63,682 nt of DNA from Liquorilactobacillus ghanensis DSM 18630. Lineage in GTDB: Bacteria; Bacillota; Bacilli; Lactobacillales; Lactobacillaceae. How positions within the stretch are numbered: the stretch's first letter is position 1; the number at the start of each line of letters is the position of its first letter. Positions 1-10,099 of the stretch are shown one piece after another. A program made the position numbers and the translations under genes. Under the pieces are notes generated by a model. That model saw only the letters and a program-made list of their open reading frames with translations. It did no database searches and was not told where the DNA came from. The stretch spans positions 1 through 63,682 of the forward strand of contig NZ_AZGB01000002.1 of NCBI RefSeq assembly GCF_001435235.1. The letters are read 5' to 3'.

Positions 1-29
1 AGGAAGCTGCCGTGCTTAAATAAGACAGT

Positions 30-74
30 AAAAGCAGTTGACATTTTAAAGTGTCAGCTGCTTTTTGTTTTTTA
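30..74 (+). terminator. Rho-independent terminator of an upstream gene
   Basis: AAAAGCAGTTGACA pairs with TGTCAGCTGCTTTT (one G-T wobble) and is followed by a T-rich run. It closes a plus-strand gene lying outside the window. Confidence 0.8.
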
Positions 75-316
75 TAAGATTTAGTTGATTTTGTTTGTGT
101 ACAAAATGAGTGCCCATTTTGCCAAGAGGTATCCAAAGAATTAAACTCATGATGTGTTAAGGTTCATTATTAAAAATCAAGAGGTATAAATAGGAACTTT
201 TTATAAAATTAGCAATGTCCATGGTGTGGATTCAAAAATAGTTGATGATTAAAATCAAATGTTGCAGAAGATAAAATATCTTTTGAATACAGGTTAATAA
301 AATTCAACTGGTAATT
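75..316. other. AT-rich non-coding stretch
   Basis: About 240 bp between the left-edge terminator and the end of the minus-strand solute-binding gene. I see no credible coding region, tRNA or repeat here. Confidence 0.5.
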
Positions 317-1066
317 TTATTCTTGAGTGTAATCTTGCAAAAAGTATTTAACAGATAATTCTGCCAATTGACCATTTAATTGCATTTTTTTAAACTTGTT
401 ATTAATGGTTGTTCGATATTTCTGGTCTACCATTGCTCCGCTAACACTAGCAGTCAATGGAGGAAAAGCAGCTTGGGTTTCAGTAGTTGATAATAATTCC
501 GGTTGCTTTTTAGTTAAGTAATTGTATTCTAAACTGCTCATGATTCCGGCATGAATCTGGGATTGATCAATCGCTGTTAATAACTTTTTTTCATTAGCAT
601 ATTTTTTTTGCTTAAGGTGCAGATCACTTAAACTGCTAGGTAAGGCAGTGTGTGCTAGCCCTAATTGATGATGGTATTTGGTTAAATCTTTAGTAACATG
701 TTTTTGATTGACAACTAGAACATTTGGTAAGAACAAGTAATTGATTTTGCTGGTGGTTGTTTGTTGACTTGAAACTCCCAATAATAGTTGTAATTGATGA
801 TGGCGAAACTGTTTTTTTAAAGCTTGAGCAGTTCCAGTAACAATGATTGTCTGGTGTTTAGCAAATTTAAATTTTTTGGCTAAGTGGTAATTGAAAGCGA
901 ATTGCTGTCTTTGAGTGTAATTTTTAGTTTCGTGAACAACTCCAATTTTGAAGTTAGTTGAGCTGGGATGGTTAGCAAATGAAGAATGGTTAAAAAATAG
1001 CCAGCTGCCGCTTAGCAGTGCTAAAATTATAATTGCAATTGTAAGTTGTTTTGCGTGCTTATTCAT
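317..1066 (-). CDS. membrane-anchored solute-binding protein (type 3 family-like), orphan
   Basis: A 249-aa protein that starts with a positively charged end and one hydrophobic segment (about residues 8-25), as in a signal anchor. It continues with a domain reminiscent of amino-acid ABC transporter binding proteins (family 3). The start chosen is the ATG at 1066, because GGAGG lies 9 nt upstream; a longer frame to 1150 has no RBS and would overlap mvaA. No lipobox cysteine is visible, so anchoring is probably through the uncleaved helix. No permease or ATPase gene is adjacent. It is divergent from mvaA. The family call rests on overall pattern, so the function is tentative. Confidence 0.6.
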   Translation of the reverse strand: MNKHAKQLTIAIIILALLSGSWLFFNHSSFANHPSSTNFKIGVVHETKNYTQRQQFAFNYHLAKKFKFAKHQTIIVTGTAQALKKQFRHHQLQLLLGVSSQQTTTSKINYLFLPNVLVVNQKHVTKDLTKYHHQLGLAHTALPSSLSDLHLKQKKYANEKKLLTAIDQSQIHAGIMSSLEYNYLTKKQPELLSTTETQAAFPPLTASVSGAMVDQKYRTTINNKFKKMQLNGQLAELSVKYFLQDYTQE

Positions 1067-1143
1067 ACCTGTAAATTCCTCCAGAAACTGGCTAGTTAAC
1101 TTTATTTTTAAGTATAGCAATAATTGATTAAGGATGTATAAAA

Positions 1144-2415
1144 ATGACAAATTTAAGTAAATTTTATCAAAAAACGTGGATGCAGCGACTGCAAGCCTTA
1201 ATGGATCAGCAATTAATTTCGGTTGAACAACGACAATTATTGGAAAAATCAGCTACTGATCCGGCAGTCGGTGATCAGCAGATTGAAAATTATTTGACAC
1301 ATTACGGATTACCCGAAGGCTTGGCTTTTCATTATTTAATTGATCAACGGCGCTATTTAGTACCAATGGTAACCGAAGAGCCATCAGTTATAGCTGCCAG
1401 CAGTCATGGTGCGGCAATTGTTGAAAAGAGTGGTGGCTTTTATACAAAAGTTACTGATCACTTATTATGGGGACAAATTGTTTTTGAACAGGTAGCGAAC
1501 GCTGAAAAATTAAAGTCGTTGCTTGAACAACAACAAGAAAAGTTACTTCAGATTGCTAATCAAGCTCATCCGTCATTGCAACAGCGCGGTGGCGGAGCGC
1601 GGTATCTACGAGTCCGAATCTTAGCTTCAGATCTGGTTTCGCTTGATTTGGCAATTGACACCCAACAGGCGATGGGAGCTAATATGGTTAATTCGATGCT
1701 GGAGGCCGTTGCAGATTACTTGAGGGAACAAGTTTCAACACCGGTGTTATTGAGTGTACTGAGCAACTTAGCTGATCAGGCGTTAGCTACGGCTGTTTGC
1801 CGAATTCCGGTAGAACTTTTAGCACGACCACAGATAACTGGCCAGCAAGTTGCGCAAAAAATGGCAGCTGCTTCAAGACTAGCACAACTAGATCCGTATC
1901 GGGCTGCAACGCATAATAAGGGCATCATGAATGGCGTTGATGCAGTGGCAATTGCTATGGGTAATGATTGGCGGGCAATTGAAAGTGCTGCACATGCTTT
2001 TGCTGTAAAAAAAGGCAACTATCGCGGATTAAGTCAATGGCAATTAAAAAGCGATGAGTCAGTACTTGAAGGAACTTTGACGTTACCATTGCCGGTCGGA
2101 TTTGTTGGTGGTTCAACTAAAATTGTGCCTTTAGTTCAGCTTAATCACCATTTAACAGCAATCAAATCAGTAGGTGAGTTGGAAAAAGTGATGGTCAGCG
2201 TCGGTTTAGCACAAAATTTAGCTGCGCTTCAAGCACTTGTTAGTGAGGGTATTCAGCAAGGACATATGCGTTTGCAATTGCGGGCAACCGTTTTAGCTGC
2301 GGGAGCACAACCAGCCGAGGTAGCAACTATTGTAACCAAAATGCAGCAATTGCAGCGAACAGATTTGGCAACCGCCCAGAATTTATTGGCAAAAGAACAT
2401 GAAGGTGAGCATTGA
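1144..2415 (+). CDS. mvaA: hydroxymethylglutaryl-CoA reductase, class II
   Basis: A 423-aa enzyme that interconverts HMG-CoA and mevalonate, the committed step of the mevalonate route to isoprenoids in lactobacilli. The catalytic residues expected from the Pseudomonas mevalonii enzyme are visible: Glu79 in TEEPSVIAA, Lys259 in HNKGIMNG, Asp275 in GNDWRA and His374 in QQGHMRLQ. The dimer/cofactor motif AMGANMVN is present. Length and motifs fit class II rather than the longer membrane-bound class I enzyme. The gene is followed almost at once by the next gene, suggesting co-transcription. Confidence 0.95.
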   Translation: MTNLSKFYQKTWMQRLQALMDQQLISVEQRQLLEKSATDPAVGDQQIENYLTHYGLPEGLAFHYLIDQRRYLVPMVTEEPSVIAASSHGAAIVEKSGGFYTKVTDHLLWGQIVFEQVANAEKLKSLLEQQQEKLLQIANQAHPSLQQRGGGARYLRVRILASDLVSLDLAIDTQQAMGANMVNSMLEAVADYLREQVSTPVLLSVLSNLADQALATAVCRIPVELLARPQITGQQVAQKMAAASRLAQLDPYRAATHNKGIMNGVDAVAIAMGNDWRAIESAAHAFAVKKGNYRGLSQWQLKSDESVLEGTLTLPLPVGFVGGSTKIVPLVQLNHHLTAIKSVGELEKVMVSVGLAQNLAALQALVSEGIQQGHMRLQLRATVLAAGAQPAEVATIVTKMQQLQRTDLATAQNLLAKEHEGEH

Positions 2416-2416
2416 G

Positions 2417-3367
2417 ATGACAGAATTGGATTTACGACCACAAGTACAATCGTTATTAGCAGAAACAAAAGAAAAAATTAAAATACCGATTATCGTTGAA
2501 GCAACTGATGCGAAAGTTGATTATGTTCGCCATGATCAAGCAGAACATTTTTTACGAGGCGGTAAAATGATTATTACATTAAAAAATAATCAAGCAGCAG
2601 ATTTTCTGGTGACGCATGAACTACTGCACATCCAACAATTTAGTGAAAATTTACCGCAGTTACAATTCAATTTAACTAGTGGAGATCTTGATTTAGATAA
2701 TAAAATTATGGCTGCTGGTTTGGAATTGTATGATACTGTTATGCATTTTCAAGTTTATGCTCAGCAGCGAAAATTAGGAGTTGTAGATCAATCATTGGCT
2801 GAAATGTTTTTCCAGGGCTTGTTGGCAACCTTGAAACCTGAGCAGAAAACAGCTGATCAATGGATGGTTTTGCGGACACTCAGTATTTTGGATGGCTTGG
2901 TTTTCTTTCAGGGTGATGAGCAGGTTACTGCTAAACTACAAAAATTATATCCGCAGTCCACGCAAGCTGCGCAACAAATGTATCAGCAATTAACAACTAA
3001 AAAGATGATCGGGCCGTTAGCTATTCGCCGAGGTATTGTCAAATTATTTCAAGAATTTGATCAGGCGTTGACAATATGGCAGTTGCCGGCAATGCAATTG
3101 AATCAGTTTTTAACAATTACACCGGTTTTGAGTTCACGCCAGCTTAAACTACAATTGCGTCAATTGTTTGCATTATATCATGTAGATTTTAAAGAAAATC
3201 TACACAACACACCAGCCTATCTAGGTGTTTATCGTCAAGATGACCAAAATTCATTTGTCCTGCCGACACCGACAGTTGAAAAACCAGATGAATTTTTTAA
3301 AGCGATTTATCGCTTAACTGTTGCTGATTTTATGAAAAAATATAATTTTGTGTATCAAAAAAGGTAA
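2417..3367 (+). CDS. HELLH-containing protein of the lactobacillar 'IpaB/EvcA' annotation type
   Basis: A 316-aa soluble protein with a THELLHIQQF segment near residue 73, which matches the HExxH zinc-protease signature. No other recognised domain is evident. The start at 2417 is chosen because AAGGTGAG lies about 10 nt upstream; an ATG at 2399 would sit inside mvaA. In lactobacilli homologues next to mvaA are often labelled IpaB/EvcA family, a name that carries no tested function. It may be a metal-dependent hydrolase; this is inference from the motif alone. Confidence 0.7.
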   Translation: MTELDLRPQVQSLLAETKEKIKIPIIVEATDAKVDYVRHDQAEHFLRGGKMIITLKNNQAADFLVTHELLHIQQFSENLPQLQFNLTSGDLDLDNKIMAAGLELYDTVMHFQVYAQQRKLGVVDQSLAEMFFQGLLATLKPEQKTADQWMVLRTLSILDGLVFFQGDEQVTAKLQKLYPQSTQAAQQMYQQLTTKKMIGPLAIRRGIVKLFQEFDQALTIWQLPAMQLNQFLTITPVLSSRQLKLQLRQLFALYHVDFKENLHNTPAYLGVYRQDDQNSFVLPTPTVEKPDEFFKAIYRLTVADFMKKYNFVYQKR

Positions 3368-3397
3368 GTAACTTATTTTTTATTAAGGAGGTAAAAA

Positions 3398-4093
3398 ATG
3401 TCGCTGACTACTGAAATCAATAAAGCTGCCAAGATCGTTTTTCTAACTGGTGCTGGAGTCTCTACTCCTTCGGGAATTCCAGATTATCGTTCAAAAGGTG
3501 GAATCTACGATAATGGGCAGGAACAACCCGAATATTTGTTAAGTAAAACGTGTTTGGAACAAGAACCAGAAAAGTTTTATCAGTTTGTAACAACTCAAAT
3601 GTATTATCCGCAAGCTCAGCCGAATATTATTCATCAAAAAATGTCACTGATAACACAAAAAAAATCAGCAATCATTATTACTCAAAATGTCGATGGATTA
3701 CATGTTAAAGCCGGCGCTAAACGAGTGATTGAATTCCATGGCAGTCTTTATCGAGTTTATTGCCAGCGTTGTGGTCAACGAGTAGATTACCGGCAATATT
3801 TACAAAGTATGTATCATATCAATTGTGGCGGCATTTTACGCCCAGATATTGTGTTATATGAAGAACCGATTGCTGCTAAGACATTAGAAAAGGCAGTTGC
3901 TGCTATTATTGCAGCTGACTTGTTGATCGTTTGCGGTACATCTCTACGAGTTTATCCTTTTGCGGGCTTATTAGCGTATCGGCAGCCACAAGCTGGTTTA
4001 ATTGCAATTAATCGTGAGAAACTTGATTTACCAGTGGGCGCTGAACAATTAACAATGGATGCAACTACGGCATTTGAACAATTGCAGATTTGA
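3398..4093 (+). CDS. Sir2-family NAD-dependent protein deacylase
   Basis: A 231-aa sirtuin. The NAD-binding motif GAGVSTPSGIPDYRS (residues 18-32), TQNVDGLH (95-102) and catalytic His114 in EFHGSLY are all present. The zinc module is unusual: Cys122 and Cys125 form CxxC, but the second pair is His140-x-x-Cys143 where most sirtuins have CxxC. It has a strong AAGGAGG RBS. Expected activity is NAD-dependent lysine deacylation in the cytoplasm. No macrodomain or lipoate ligase gene is adjacent, so it does not look like the SirTM ADP-ribosylation operon. Confidence 0.9.
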   Translation: MSLTTEINKAAKIVFLTGAGVSTPSGIPDYRSKGGIYDNGQEQPEYLLSKTCLEQEPEKFYQFVTTQMYYPQAQPNIIHQKMSLITQKKSAIIITQNVDGLHVKAGAKRVIEFHGSLYRVYCQRCGQRVDYRQYLQSMYHINCGGILRPDIVLYEEPIAAKTLEKAVAAIIAADLLIVCGTSLRVYPFAGLLAYRQPQAGLIAINREKLDLPVGAEQLTMDATTAFEQLQI

Positions 4094-4173
4094 GTTTTTG
4101 TTCGATTGATGGGCAAAATATGCTATACTTACGATAACTATCAATTGAATTCAATAAGGGAATTTAGGAGTGA

Positions 4174-6186
<2,013 letters not shown>

Positions 6187-6193
6187 CTGATAG

Positions 6194-6240
6194 TGAAAGA
6201 TCTTTTCTCTGAGAAAATTCAGAAAAAGGTCTTTTCTTAT
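6194..6240 (+). terminator. terminator-like hairpin after metG
   Basis: GAAAGATCTTTTCT pairs imperfectly with AGAAAAAGGTCTTTTC around a short loop and is followed by a T-containing tract. The stem is A/T-rich and has wobble pairs, so termination may be partial, with read-through into tatD. Confidence 0.5.
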
Positions 6241-6264
6241 GAATAAATAGAAAAGATGGTGTAA

Positions 6265-7032
6265 ATGCTGACAATCTTTGACTCGCATACGCATATCAAT
6301 GATTTAGCTTTTGCTGCGGATTTACCGGATGTTATTGTGCGTGCTCATGCGTGGGGCGTTCAAAAAATGCTGGTTTTAGCCGGCGATTCGGCTAGTTTCA
6401 GCCGCTTACAAAAATTGTGGCAGTTGGACCCCAATATTTACGGAGCTGCCGGCTGTCACCCTGAAGATGCTGCAAGATTCAATGAAGCTGAGTTGCTCGA
6501 TTTAACACAAAAACTCCAGTTACCGCAAATGAAAGCTCTTGGTGAAATTGGATTGGACTATCATTGTTCAGTTGCACCTGAATTGCAGCAGCAGGTTTTT
6601 TGGCAGCAGTTGCAATTGGCTAAAGAGCTTAAGTTGCCAGTTAGTATTCATAATCGGGATGCGTTTGCCGATACCTATCAAATTTTGAAAGATGCGCAAA
6701 TAAGTGATATTGGTGGAGTAATGCATAGTTTCAATGGTAATGCAGCTTGGGCTGAAAAGTTTTTGCACTTGGGAATGTATTTATCATTCAGTGGTGTGGT
6801 AACTTTTAAAAACGCAGCAGAAGTTCGAGAAGCTTTTTTAGCAACACCATTAGATCGAATTCTAGTTGAAACAGATGCACCCTATCTTGCCCCATTGCCA
6901 TATCGCGGTCAGCAAAATGAACCCGGATTTACCCGTATGACAGTGGAATATTTGGCAAAATTGCGGCAATTGCCGGTTGAGCAGTTAGCCGACCAGACCT
7001 ATCAAAATACATTAAAATTATTAAGGATTTAG
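6265..7032 (+). CDS. tatD: TatD-family metal-dependent deoxyribonuclease/hydrolase
   Basis: A 255-aa TIM-barrel amidohydrolase-like protein. It has the N-terminal metal motif DSHTHIND, GEIGLDYH in the middle, SIHNRDA, MHSFNG and the C-terminal VETDAPYLAP, all characteristic of TatD/YcfH enzymes that hydrolyse DNA 3' ends. It lies between metG and rnmV with 3 bp to the next gene, the conserved Firmicute order metG-tatD-rnmV-rsmA. Confidence 0.93.
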   Translation: MLTIFDSHTHINDLAFAADLPDVIVRAHAWGVQKMLVLAGDSASFSRLQKLWQLDPNIYGAAGCHPEDAARFNEAELLDLTQKLQLPQMKALGEIGLDYHCSVAPELQQQVFWQQLQLAKELKLPVSIHNRDAFADTYQILKDAQISDIGGVMHSFNGNAAWAEKFLHLGMYLSFSGVVTFKNAAEVREAFLATPLDRILVETDAPYLAPLPYRGQQNEPGFTRMTVEYLAKLRQLPVEQLADQTYQNTLKLLRI

Positions 7033-7035
7033 ATT

Positions 7036-7605
7036 GTGAAAAAAATAAAAGAAGTGATTGTCGTTGAAGGCAAAGATGACACCAAAAGAATTAAACAAGC
7101 AGTTAATGCTGATACTTTAGAAACTAACGGATCAGCTATCAGTTCGCAAACGATCGAGCAAATCAAAGTGTTGCAGGCACGTCGCGGTGTAATTGTTTTT
7201 ACTGATCCTGATTTTTCAGGTGAAAAAATTCGCCAAACAATTTCGCAACAAGTTTCCGGGGTAAAACACGCTTTTTTGACCAAAGCACAGGCTGTTCCCA
7301 AGTTTAAGGGCAGTTTAGGTGTCGAACATGCAACACCGGCAGCGATTTGTGCGGCTCTGGAACATTTATATACGGAAGTACCGGCGGCTGAGCCAGTGGT
7401 TTCGCGTGAGTTTTTATGGCAGGCGGGTTTATTATCAGGACCGAGAGCAAAAGAAAAAAGAGCTAAATTAGGTGAAATTTTGAAAATTGGCTATACAAAT
7501 GGGAAACGGCTGTATGAACGGTTAAATCTATTTCAGATTGATATGCAACAGTTGCAGCAAGCCTTGAAACAAATTCAACAAATGGAGGAAAAGCATGGAA
7601 AATAA
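7036..7605 (+). CDS. rnmV: ribonuclease M5
   Basis: A 189-aa enzyme that carries out 5S rRNA maturation in Firmicutes. The N-terminal Toprim domain is recognisable from VVEGKDD (acidic Glu) and the FTDPDFSGE acidic cluster near residue 57. It starts with GTG at 7036, preceded by AAGGA, 3 bp after tatD. Its end overlaps rsmA by 11 bp, so the genes are translationally linked. Confidence 0.95.
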   Translation: MKKIKEVIVVEGKDDTKRIKQAVNADTLETNGSAISSQTIEQIKVLQARRGVIVFTDPDFSGEKIRQTISQQVSGVKHAFLTKAQAVPKFKGSLGVEHATPAAICAALEHLYTEVPAAEPVVSREFLWQAGLLSGPRAKEKRAKLGEILKIGYTNGKRLYERLNLFQIDMQQLQQALKQIQQMEEKHGK

Positions 7606-8485
7606 ACGTCCAGCAATTGCTTCACCAACGAGAACAAGGGCGATCATGACGGCCTATGGATTAAATTTCAAAAAAAGTTTAGGCCAAAATTTCTTGACCA
7701 ATGAAGAATTGCTCAAACAAATGGTTGCCGTTGCTGATATTTCAGCAAATGACGATGTAATTGAAATTGGTCCTGGAATTGGAGCTTTGACCGAGCAGCT
7801 GGCATCGAAAGCTCACCAAGTAGTTGCTTTAGAAGTTGATCAGCGGTTATTGCCAGTCTTGGCGGAAACTTTGGCAGACTATGCAAATGTCAAAGTAATT
7901 GAGCAAGACGTGTTGCAGGCTGATTTACCAGCTTTGATTGCAGCAAATTTTACTGGTCAGCAGCAACTCAAAGTAGTCGCAAATTTGCCATACTATATAA
8001 CTAGCCCAATTATTAAATTCTTACTGCAGCAGCCGATTCCTTTAAAAACAATGGTCGTTATGATGCAAAAAGAAGTAGCTGAACGATTAAGCGCCGTCCC
8101 GCGCACCAAGTCCTATGGAGCATTATCGGTGCTGGTTCAGTATCAGTGTCAAGCAAAATTAGCAATAACGGTGCCTAAATCATTTTTTGTACCGCAACCA
8201 AAAGTTGATTCAGCAATCGTTAAGTTGGTGAAACGTGAAAAAATTGCAGTTCCAGTTAACTCTTGGTCACTTTTTGTTAAAGTTGTCCAAGGATGTTTTG
8301 CCCATCGGAGAAAAAATTTAGGCAACAATTTATTAAGTATTATCGGTAAAAAGAAGGTTACTAAAGAACAGGTAGCGGCATTTCTAAATGGAATGCAGTT
8401 GTCGGATCGAATGCGTGCTGAAGAATTAACCGTAGAACAATTTGTTGAGTTGACTAACAAATTACAAAAATCGGCGATTCTTTAA
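7595..8485 (+). CDS. rsmA: 16S rRNA (A1518/A1519-N6,N6)-dimethyltransferase
   Basis: A 296-aa KsgA/RsmA methyltransferase that dimethylates two adjacent adenines in helix 45 of 16S rRNA during 30S assembly. Motifs: N-terminal KKSLGQNFL, SAM-binding motif I EIGPGIGALTEQL (about residues 57-69), and catalytic NLPYYITSP. A clear GGAGG lies upstream of ATG 7595, inside the end of rnmV. It is the last gene of the tatD-rnmV-rsmA unit; a separate promoter for veg follows. Confidence 0.96.
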   Translation: MENKRPAIASPTRTRAIMTAYGLNFKKSLGQNFLTNEELLKQMVAVADISANDDVIEIGPGIGALTEQLASKAHQVVALEVDQRLLPVLAETLADYANVKVIEQDVLQADLPALIAANFTGQQQLKVVANLPYYITSPIIKFLLQQPIPLKTMVVMMQKEVAERLSAVPRTKSYGALSVLVQYQCQAKLAITVPKSFFVPQPKVDSAIVKLVKREKIAVPVNSWSLFVKVVQGCFAHRRKNLGNNLLSIIGKKKVTKEQVAAFLNGMQLSDRMRAEELTVEQFVELTNKLQKSAIL

Positions 8486-8495
8486 AAATTTTCAT

Positions 8496-8525
8496 TTGAA
8501 TTTTGACTAGCAGTTGTGGTATAAT
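8496..8525 (+). promoter_or_regulatory. extended -10 promoter of veg
   Basis: TTGAAT (8496-8501), an 18-bp spacer and TATAAT (8520-8525) preceded by TGG give an extended -10 element. It sits just upstream of veg, whose promoter is a classic strong vegetative promoter in Bacillus. Confidence 0.7.
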
Positions 8526-8576
8526 TGCAAATTTTGTGAAACTATGATAAGATTGTTTCACAGAGAGGTGAAAAAA

Positions 8577-8813
8577 ATGCCGGTATCGATCGCTACGATC
8601 AAAAACAAATTAGATGATTATTTAGGGAAGCCGTTAACCGTTGTTGTTCAAGCAGGGAGAAAAAAAACTGTCAGTCGTCACGGAGTCTTACGTGAAACTT
8701 ATCCGGCAGTTTTTGTAATCGAGTTGAACCAAGAAGAAAATGCTTTTGAACGCGTTTCGTATAGTTACACTGATATTTTGACTAAGAATATTCGCTTGGA
8801 TTTTGAAGATTAA
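8577..8813 (+). CDS. veg: Veg family protein
   Basis: A 78-aa conserved Firmicute protein (MPVSIATIKNKLDDYLGK at the start). It is linked to biofilm control in Bacillus subtilis, but its biochemical role is unsettled. The start at 8577 is supported by AGAGAGGTG about 7 nt upstream; an upstream in-frame start at 8514 lies inside the promoter. Location between rsmA and ispE is the conserved order. It is monocistronic here, with its own promoter and terminator. Confidence 0.92.
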   Translation: MPVSIATIKNKLDDYLGKPLTVVVQAGRKKTVSRHGVLRETYPAVFVIELNQEENAFERVSYSYTDILTKNIRLDFED

Positions 8814-8842
8814 TTAAACAGTTTAATTGTTGGACAGCTGAG

Positions 8843-8876
8843 AGCTTACGCTAGGGGAGCGGAGCTTTTTTTTTGG
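8843..8876 (+). terminator. terminator after veg
   Basis: AGCTTACGCT pairs with AGCGGAGCT (one bulge), followed by nine T residues. Confidence 0.75.
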
Positions 8877-8886
8877 CGATAATTTT

Positions 8887-8916
8887 TTGTTTTAAGTAAT
8901 TGTTTTTTAGTATAAT
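8887..8916 (+). promoter_or_regulatory. probable promoter of ispE
   Basis: TTGTTT (8887-8892), 18-bp spacer, TATAAT (8911-8916), about 30 bp before the ispE start. Confidence 0.55.
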
Positions 8917-8945
8917 GAAAGAAACAACTTCAAGTAGGTGACTGA

Positions 8946-9827
8946 ATGGAGATAATTGAAAAAGCCCCCGCTAAGCTGAATTTATTTTTAGATACGCCTT
9001 TTCGTCACCCGGATGGGTTGCCTGAATGGCAAATGGTAATGACGTCAATTGACTTAGCTGATTATGTCAAAGTTAAACCACGTTCAGCCGATCAGCAGAT
9101 TTTAGTGGATTCAGATCTAGGTTTTTTGCCGCATGATCAAAGAAATTTGGCTTTTCAAGCGGCTAGAATATTACAAAAACAATTTTCGGTTGCACAAGGG
9201 GTCGAAATTACGATCTACAAAAAAATTCCAGTTGCGGCTGGTATGGGTGGTGGTTCTGCAGATGCAGCAGCGGTACTGCGAGCACTCAATTGTGTTTGGA
9301 ATTTAAAATTAAGTTTAGCTGAATTGGCAAAAATTGGACTTAGAATTGATTCAGATGTTCCATTTTGCATTTATAGTCAAACGGCAGCTGTTAGCGGTAA
9401 AGGAGAAATAATTTCACCATTACCGGTATTACCGCCTTTTTGGATTATTTTAGCTAAACCACGAGCCAGTGTTTCAACTGCTGGGATCTTAAAAAAGATT
9501 CCGTATGCTGAATTGCCGCATGCGGATTTTAAAAAAATGTTGATAGCTGTTGCAAATCAAAATATTGATTTGATGTTGCCAGCAATGACAAATGTTTTGG
9601 AAACAGTAACCGCTCAAAATGTACCTGAAATTTTACGGCTTAAACAAAAAATGGCTGCATTTGGAGCACAAGCAGCACAAATGACTGGCAGTGGTCCAAC
9701 AGTTTTTGGAATCTGTGAGCATTATTCACGTGCTCAGCATGTTTATAATAGTTTGAAGGGCTTTTGCGATACAGTTCATTTAGTACGACCATGTCAATTA
9801 CACAGTGATTGTTCACATAGAAACTAA
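8946..9827 (+). CDS. ispE: 4-diphosphocytidyl-2-C-methyl-D-erythritol kinase homologue
   Basis: A 293-aa GHMP kinase. The N-terminal APAKLNLFL motif and the phosphate loop PVAAGMGGGSADAAAV (about residues 93-108) are intact, as is a C-terminal MTGSGPTVFG glycine motif. In the MEP isoprenoid pathway this enzyme phosphorylates CDP-methylerythritol. No other MEP gene is in the window and mvaA shows that the mevalonate route is used. Orphan ispE genes next to veg/purR are common in lactobacilli; the true substrate here is uncertain. Confidence 0.9.
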   Translation: MEIIEKAPAKLNLFLDTPFRHPDGLPEWQMVMTSIDLADYVKVKPRSADQQILVDSDLGFLPHDQRNLAFQAARILQKQFSVAQGVEITIYKKIPVAAGMGGGSADAAAVLRALNCVWNLKLSLAELAKIGLRIDSDVPFCIYSQTAAVSGKGEIISPLPVLPPFWIILAKPRASVSTAGILKKIPYAELPHADFKKMLIAVANQNIDLMLPAMTNVLETVTAQNVPEILRLKQKMAAFGAQAAQMTGSGPTVFGICEHYSRAQHVYNSLKGFCDTVHLVRPCQLHSDCSHRN

Positions 9828-9846
9828 ATTGCAACTCTTCAAGCAA

Positions 9847-9948
9847 ATGGAACAAGGACAATTTTTGAAATTGATCTTTGTTTTTTTGATTTTATTGGCA
9901 TGAATGATTATTTATTCATCAGTCTTTTCTGTGGTACAGCTGGTTTAA
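9847..9948 (+). pseudogene. possible remnant of a small membrane protein, interrupted by TGA
   Basis: A frame starting MEQGQFLKLIFVFLILLA reaches TGA at 9901 and then continues in the same frame with another hydrophobic stretch (MIIYSSVFSVVQLV) to TAA at 9946. Together they would form one short membrane protein. No convincing RBS is present. The rest of the 9828-10034 gap shows nothing else. Low confidence: a chance hydrophobic frame in AT-rich DNA is possible. Confidence 0.25.
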
Positions 9949-10034
9949 ATTTAGCGATTTTAACAGAATACAATACATATTAAATCACGATGATTTAGCA
10001 ATAATAGCCGAAAAAACTAAAATACATCAGACAA

Positions 10035-10087
10035 ATAAAGCTGAAGAATCTAGGGCTAATAATGGCTCTAAAATCTCCAGCTTATTA
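10035..10087 (-). terminator. terminator of argGH
   Basis: On the minus strand AAGCTGGAG...CTTCAGCTT with an inner GAGCC/GGCTC stem forms a hairpin ending in a T-rich stretch just past the argH stop. It may also act on transcripts from ispE. Confidence 0.65.
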
Positions 10088-10099
10088 AAAAATTGATTT

